64,000 nucleotides of DNA from the NCBI RefSeq assembly GCF_964355755.1, contig NC_092673.1:3849001-3913000 (forward strand), written 5' to 3'. The translations under genes and the position numbers were made by a program. Positions 58,581 to 64,000 of this stretch are shown piece by piece; the stretch's first letter is position 1, and each line of letters begins with the position of its first letter. The notes beneath the pieces were generated by a model. The model was not told the origin of the DNA and made no database searches. It saw only the letters and a program-made list of their open reading frames with translations. The stretch is from Antedon mediterranea (taxonomy: Eukaryota; Echinodermata; Crinoidea; Comatulida; Antedonidae).

Positions 58581-59219
58581 GTTTCAGATAATTCTTATTA
58601 CTGTAGATATTATTTGATATTCTTAAATACTTGTATTTGTAGGTTAATTGGGCATTTTCAGTATGGTCTATTGAGATGCTTGTGTTTTTGTCTAGATTAA
58701 ATTAAATTAAAACATTTAAAAACCCCAGCCTATATATTAAATACAGTTACTGCTTAGTATTTTTTTAAATAAATCTATACAACATACATTTCCATGAATT
58801 AACTTATAAAAAGATGTGGTATTGATAACAAAAAAGTAGAAATTTAGCCTATGGGAAGTTTTGTGGTAGTGGGCCCAGCAGGTTGTTTATTTTGTCTTCT
58901 GACCGTAAGGTCATAAAATATGAATATACCGATCCGATTTCTTTTTGTTTTTCTGTACTATTACTTGAATATAATTTTTACCATCAATCCTGTTTCTTGT
59001 TTTCCTACTGTATGTATTCAGATTTTGTAAATAAATGTCTATTGAACCATACTAAATGATGTCAAGAGTGTATTACAAATGTATAACCCAACCTTGAGTC
59101 ATTAACCCTACTTCCATGCATCATTTCCATGGATTCATACTACAGTAACCCAATCCATATTTTTTCTTTATTTATACTCACCATATAAACCGTTTATTAC
59201 TGTACCCGAGTCAGTAATA

Positions 59220-59290
59220 ATGTATCATATGGTTTAGGACATCTGCATATCAAGCAGAAGGTTCCGGGTTCGAATCTTGTTTAGGACAAC
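59220..59290 (+). pseudogene. tRNA-like pseudogene or SINE head
   Basis: TATGGTTTAGGAC (box A type), a 5-bp anticodon stem TCTGC/GCAGA around loop ATATCAA, then CCGGGTTCGAATC (box B type). The T stem pairs poorly and the acceptor stem is not visible, so a working tRNA is unlikely. Confidence 0.35.
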
Positions 59291-59397
59291 TCATTCTCAC
59301 AGATTTCCTTTATCGTTTCAAATGAATTAAATTTCAGTTCACTGGGCGGTTTAGAATTAATGTGCCTGTTGTGTTTATATTATTAATAATTATAAAT

Positions 59398-59515
59398 CGA
59401 AAGGCAAATTACTGAAAGAAATGCTGTGAGTATTGGTGGCTGGATCTCAATGGAGGATACAAAATAAAATAAGCAGAAAGCTAAATCAAAACGATAAAGT
59501 AAAACGGCTAGAAAA
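59398..59515 (+). repeat. Dispersed ~100-bp repeat (family E)
   Basis: Best copy: GTGGCTGGATCTCAATGGAG, ATACAAAATAAAATAAGCAG, AAATCAAAACGATAAAGTAA. Confidence 0.6.
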
Positions 59516-59828
59516 ATTAGCATCAACACTATTAACCCTTTATAATTATAATATATTTTGTATATTTTTAAATACACTTGTCATATAGTACTTGGCATTC
59601 ATCATCATGTCCTATTAAATGTTGGCTAGAAGCATTGTACTTTGAGTGTGTAATCTTTGGTGACTAATAAAATACAGGAAGAGCATCATAGTTTGTCACT
59701 CGGATTATAGAGGGCAATGTTTATAGACTATTTGGAAAAATAATATTGAATGACCAAAATTATTGATTCTGTGAACTCATCTTTTATCACCAGTAATTGA
59801 GTTTATGTAACCAGTAGAGACTATTTAA

Positions 59829-60405
59829 AATCAGATCTCTTGTCTGTGAGGCTATTTTAAGTCTGATCTCTTTCTGTGAGGCTATTGTAAGTCTGATCTC
59901 TTGTCTGTGAGGTTATTGTAAGTCTGATCTCTTTCTGTGAGGCTATTGTAAGTCTGATCTCTTGTCTGTGAGGCTATTTTAAGTCTGATCTCTTTCTGTG
60001 AGGCTATTGTAAGTCTGATCTCTTGTCTGTGAGGCTATTTAAAATCTGATCTCTTGTCTGTGAGGCTTTTTATGTCTGATCTCTTGTCTGTGAGGCTATT
60101 TTATGTCTGATCTCTGTCTGTTAGTGTGAGGCTTTTTTTATGTCTGATCTCTTTTATCTATGAGGCTATTTTAAGTCTGATCTCTGTCTGTGAGGCTATT
60201 TTTAAATCTGATATCTGTCTGAGGCTATTTTAAGTTCGATCTCTGTCTGTGAGGCTATTTTATGTCTGATCTCTGTTCGTGAGGCTATTTTATATCTGAT
60301 CTCTATCTGTAAGGCTATTTTAAGTCTGATCTCTTGTCTGTGAGTGTGAGGCTATTTTAAGTATGATCTCTGTCTGTGAGGCTATTTAAATTATCTCTTG
60401 TCACT
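59829..60405 (+). repeat. ~31-bp tandem array
   Basis: About 18 units of GTCTGATCTCTTGTCTGTGA plus GGCTATTTTAA, with variable TTGTCTG/TTCTG spacing. Confidence 0.9.
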
Positions 60406-61208
60406 GAGTTGTCATGAAACATAATATGAATTTAAAATTAAATTTATTTTGAAATATTCAACATAAAAATACATCTTTTATTATTAAAAATCATTAAATT
60501 ATACAGGCTATATTATTATGAAGTAACAATAGAATCATGTATGCCGTAACTATCAGATTATATTTTCCATAGAGTGTGTCTTGATTATTTATTCTATAAT
60601 TATATTTTGACTGTAAATTGATATACTACCTGGACTCATCTGTATGCATGATTAATTTTACTGAACTACAGAGTGATTTTCCATTGACATATTTTCTTAT
60701 CTACTGAAATCAAAGTAATTTTATCATCAATGCATGCATCAAAATAAAATGAAGGATGATGGAAAAGATAAAGATGATAGAAGTCAAAATAATGATGATT
60801 CATGTATGGGTGCTAGGAGGATGAAGATGATAAGGAAGTCAGTGAGAATCTTATCTTAATATTTATAAAGGATATTGGTTTTTGGAGATATCAAATACAT
60901 GATGACATGAAATGATGATCAATTAGACAAAATTTATTTTCCATTAGGGGTAATAATGATATCATTGACGATGAATGCTTATGTGTTGCTAATCATGTTT
61001 ATTAATGTAGTCTTAATGAGTTCAGTCTCAAGCGCAAATTATAGATGATTTTAAGATCGTATTAATGGATGTTGTTAAGATGATAATAATGGCTATAGTA
61101 TAACTGATACAATTATGATAATGTAATATTAACGACATTTTATACTGTATACACACTATTAGGACTCCTTGGATTTTGGAATACGGTAAAGAAAAAAATT
61201 ACTGCTTC

Positions 61209-61418
61209 GTATCTATGCGTAGCCTTTCGTAGCCTACGCGTAGGTATCTATGCGTAGCCTTTCGTAGCCTACGCGTAGGTATCTATGCGTAGCCTTTCGT
61301 AGCCTACGCGTAGGTATCTATGCGTAGCCTTTCGTAGCCTACGCGTAGGTATCTATGCGTAGCCTTTCGTAGCCTACGTGTAGGTATCTATGCGTAGCCT
61401 TTCGTAGCCTACGCGTAG
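61209..61418 (+). repeat. 35-bp tandem array, six near-identical units
   Basis: Units start at 61209, 61244, 61279, 61314, 61349 and 61384. Each reads GTATCTATGCGTAGCCTTTC then GTAGCCTACGCGTAG; only one base (in the fifth unit) differs. CTACGCGTAG is a perfect palindrome. Confidence 0.95.
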
Positions 61419-61544
61419 GTAGATCGTAGGTCAGCCCAAGAATTGGATAATGTGCTTATTGTAGCTTTTAAACCTAATGATTCTTCTTTGTATTGTTGAT
61501 AACATGACAAAATCAATTTATCATTTATTTATGGGACATAACTA

Positions 61545-61795
61545 CTTTAGTCTATATCGTCCCTAGCTTACCTGTATAAACCGACAATAAAAGAAAATGA
61601 TGACGGTGGTACGTTGCTACGTTCCCACATGAGGGCGTGGTTGCGGACTGGTCCATTATAATACAGGGGTGTTTTATGAACCTTTCACTTTCGTATCTAA
61701 AGCCCTCCCTCTGGAGAGCACGGGTTATTGTCGGTTTATACAGGTACTGTAAGCTAGCACTCATAGACTACTAATACCACTAACTGGTTTGTGTA
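61545..61795. mobile_element. Foldback MITE (CTTACCTGGATAAACCGACA family), full-length
   Basis: Left end TAGTCTATATCGTCCCTAGC, TTACCTGTATAAACCGACA; right arm TGTCGGTTTATACAGGTA, then AGCTAGCACTCATAGACTAC and GGTTTGTGTAAT. The arms are inverse copies. Confidence 0.75.
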
Positions 61796-62714
61796 ATTAA
61801 TTAATTAATTAATACTTCTACTGTATACTAAGGTTCCATTCTTATTGAGTCTGCGAGGTACTGTACTGTAGTATAAGACCAAAATTTTTGGTTTACATGG
61901 CAGAAAAGCTAAATTTCTAAATTTATTAAATAGCATTGTGTAATACGTTAAATCATAAAAAAGCAGTAAATAATACAAAAATTATTTTGACATTTAAAAT
62001 GGATTTTAACAAATATGGTTTTCATATTTTAGTAAGCCTTCCATAAACCATTTTTACATCATTGTTATTTATTATTTTTATAACTGAGAGTACTTTGATA
62101 TTTGCGTGGATATATATCAGTATACTGCAGATGATCTAGTTGTTGCAATTAATGCTAAAGACCAGGTCTTTTGGGATTTTGCACAAATAATATTTTTATA
62201 TTTATTATCCAACATCAAAGGAAAACATTTTGAAAGAAAATGACAATGCCGTCACTGTGGGATGATATTTGACGATATAGATTTTTTTATATGAATTAAC
62301 ATTGTCAATGTTATTCTCCTATATACTTAGTATACTGTATCTATCAGGTTCAGTGTTTGAATGATTAAAGCAGGGGTTCTGTAATCTAATAGAATTGGGG
62401 TGGGGTCAAACTAGTCCATTATCAAGCCTGGGCATTTAAAGAACCCATCATATCTTTCATGAGGATTCACGAGTTTATCCAGGTATTCATTCATCCCCTC
62501 ATTGTTACAGGAGTTATATGGTGCATACTGTTCTAGTTTGGTCCCTTTATTGTTTCCATAAATAGTATTTTTTTAATAAATCATACTTTTAAATCATACA
62601 GCTCAATCTTGTAGAGCTAGTGATGTAGATGAATATGTACAATAGCTTTTTCTAAACTTACTAATGCACGGTGTTGTTAGTATTATCAGGAACTATAACT
62701 ACATGTAGCTTCAC

Positions 62715-62800
62715 TATCTGATTACGATCATTAATAGTGCATACTATTGCACGCCATGTGACCCATAATCATCCAATCAAATGACAAGAATTTATTATAT
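62715..62800 (+). repeat. Second copy of the ACTATTGCACGCCATGTGAC repeat
   Basis: Matches 39645-39740 over about 80 bp, including CCAATCAAATGACAAGAATT. Confidence 0.6.
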
Positions 62801-63182
62801 TATATATTTTCCAATAACCAATGCTATGCATGTTCATGAAATATCCTTATGCTATACTATAAGTATTCATGAATTCTTACAAAATCATGATTTATTATGA
62901 GATATAATTAGGAATAAATTGGTTGAATACTTAAGAATAACATATGATGTCATAAGTCGAAAGTTATACATCAATTTGATTATTACTATTTATCTGTTAA
63001 AGGCGGCATACTCACATGTCCCCATTGACTAATAATGTTGTCGGCAAACTGGTTAAAACATTTAATTACACATGATTTAATTTATTTGTGACTGTTTACA
63101 TAGATTTATCAGTACGGTGAATTTGATGTCTTATTATTACATAGTAGGTTAGGTGAATGTCGTTAATACGACCATTTACACG

Positions 63183-63624
63183 CATCATCATCGTCATTCT
63201 CATGAAATCATCATGTCATAATCATCACATTTATTCTCATTAAATCATCATGTCATAATTATCACATTTATTCTCATGAAATCATCATGTCATAACGTCA
63301 CATTTATTCTTATGAAATCATCACGTCATAATCATCACATTTATGCTCATGAAATCATCATGTCATAATCATCACATTTATGCTCATGAAATCATCATTT
63401 CATAGTCTATAACGTGACTAGCTTACCTGGATGAACCGACACGGCCGATCCATCCAGGTAAGCTATCATTCATAGACTACCAACACCACTATTGGTTTGT
63501 GTAATCATCACATTTATTATCATGAAATCATCATGTCATAATCATCACATTTATTATCATGAAATCATCATGTCATAATCATCACATTTATTATCATGAA
63601 ATCATCATGTCATAATCATCACAT
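63183..63624 (+). repeat. ~40-bp tandem array, split by a MITE
   Basis: Units of ATCATCACATTTATTCTCAT plus GAAATCATCATGTCATA, interrupted at 63409-63505 by a foldback MITE. Units after the break carry TTATTATCATG, units before mostly TTATTCTCATG or TTATGCTCATG. Confidence 0.85.
63409..63505. mobile_element. Foldback MITE inserted in a tandem array, minimal copy
   Basis: TAGTCTATAACGTGACTAGC, TTACCTGGATGAACCGACA, a very short loop, CCATCCAGGTAAGCTATC, then ATTCATAGACTACC and TTGGTTTGTGTAAT. Confidence 0.75.
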
Positions 63625-63789
63625 AATGAGGATGAGTGCCATAATGAGGATGAGTGCCATAATGAGGATGAGTGCCATTAATGAGGATGAGTGCCATAAT
63701 GAGGATGAGTGCCATAATGAGGATGAATGCCATAATGAGGATGAGTGCCATAATGAGGATGAGTGCCATAATGAGGATGAGTGCCATAA
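63625..63789 (+). repeat. 18-bp tandem array
   Basis: Nine units of ATAATGAGGATGAGTGCC with one single-base insertion. It is open in two frames, but only because the unit is a multiple of three. Confidence 0.9.
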
Positions 63790-63885
63790 TGATGAATCTA
63801 CAACATAATGTTCATCAATTCAAAGTGATGCAAAAAGATTTACTTTAAAAAAAAAGATACGAAATTCACTTTCACATGAACGATT

Positions 63886-64000
63886 AGTTTATTTCGTGCC
63901 CAGCTTACCTGGATAAACCGACATTTGCCTATTCGCTCCGAGAAGAGAACTACAACTCGAATATATAAACAATTTTTTAACACCCCTGTCAGATAATGGT
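63886..64000 (+). mobile_element. Foldback MITE (CTTACCTGGATAAACCGACA family), cut by window edge
   Basis: Left end TTTATTTCGTGCCCAGCTTA, CCTGGATAAACCGACA, then CGAGAAGAG; the right arm would lie outside. Confidence 0.6.

Noticed and set aside
63183-63624. Regularly spaced ~40-bp repeats, considered as a CRISPR-like array
   Set aside because: Units are contiguous with no unique spacers, and the sequence is animal nuclear DNA.
63596-63808. Open frames of repeated NEDECH / MRMSAI / LILIMA units
   Set aside because: An 18-bp tandem repeat is a multiple of three and stays open by construction; no start, signal or splice context supports a gene.

Overview
The window looks like nuclear DNA of an intron-rich, AT-rich animal. 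All protein-coding genes except one are split by GT-AG introns. It carries animal-specific genes (alpha-catenin, a MAN2B2-type alpha-mannosidase, a NAT8-like acetyltransferase), several tRNA-derived SINE families, a LINE-type reverse transcriptase and many MITEs. A marine invertebrate deuterostome, most likely an echinoderm, fits best. That is inference from gene content and general character; I could not run a search.

Layout. 5-7087 (-): alpha-catenin, 16 coding exons that join in frame; the last ~170 residues lie beyond the left edge. 7951-18383 (+): a complete 19-exon MAN2B2-type lysosomal alpha-mannosidase, head to head with alpha-catenin across under 1 kb. 19744-24054 (-): a previously hidden small secreted-protein gene that I assembled from splice signals. 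It has a TATA box, a 5' UTR exon, a signal-peptide exon, two consecutive 18-nt microexons, a 75-nt exon and a short last exon. 26560-27222 (-): a single-exon NAT8-like membrane acetyltransferase. 28395-54149 and beyond (+): a novel secreted protein with a cysteine pattern reminiscent of the SUEL/rhamnose-binding lectin fold. Its first exon is large, its first intron is 18 kb, three small exons follow, and the gene continues past the right edge.

The rest is intronic or intergenic repeat. The dominant family is a ~150-bp near-palindromic MITE (about 20 copies) with termini AGCTCTGTCTACACTATC and 3-bp TTA/TAA duplications, the hallmark of PIF/Harbinger. Also present are pogo-like MITEs (TA|CAGTCAAC), a 902-bp element with 81-bp inverted repeats and a 9-bp duplication, a 626-bp TTAA-flanked element, and a foldback family with TIR motif CTTACCTGGATAAACCGACA. 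There are four tRNA-derived SINE families, a dispersed ~100-bp repeat and several tandem arrays. An intact 682-codon reverse transcriptase ORF (37509-39557, -) is flanked by a ~75-bp inverted repeat that also encodes its own N terminus.

The genes do not form an operon or pathway. Two head-to-head pairs (alpha-catenin/MAN2B2 and NAT8-like/novel secreted protein) may share promoter regions. The best candidates for undescribed biology are the microexon peptide gene, the SUEL-like secreted protein, and the RT ORF inside inverted repeats.
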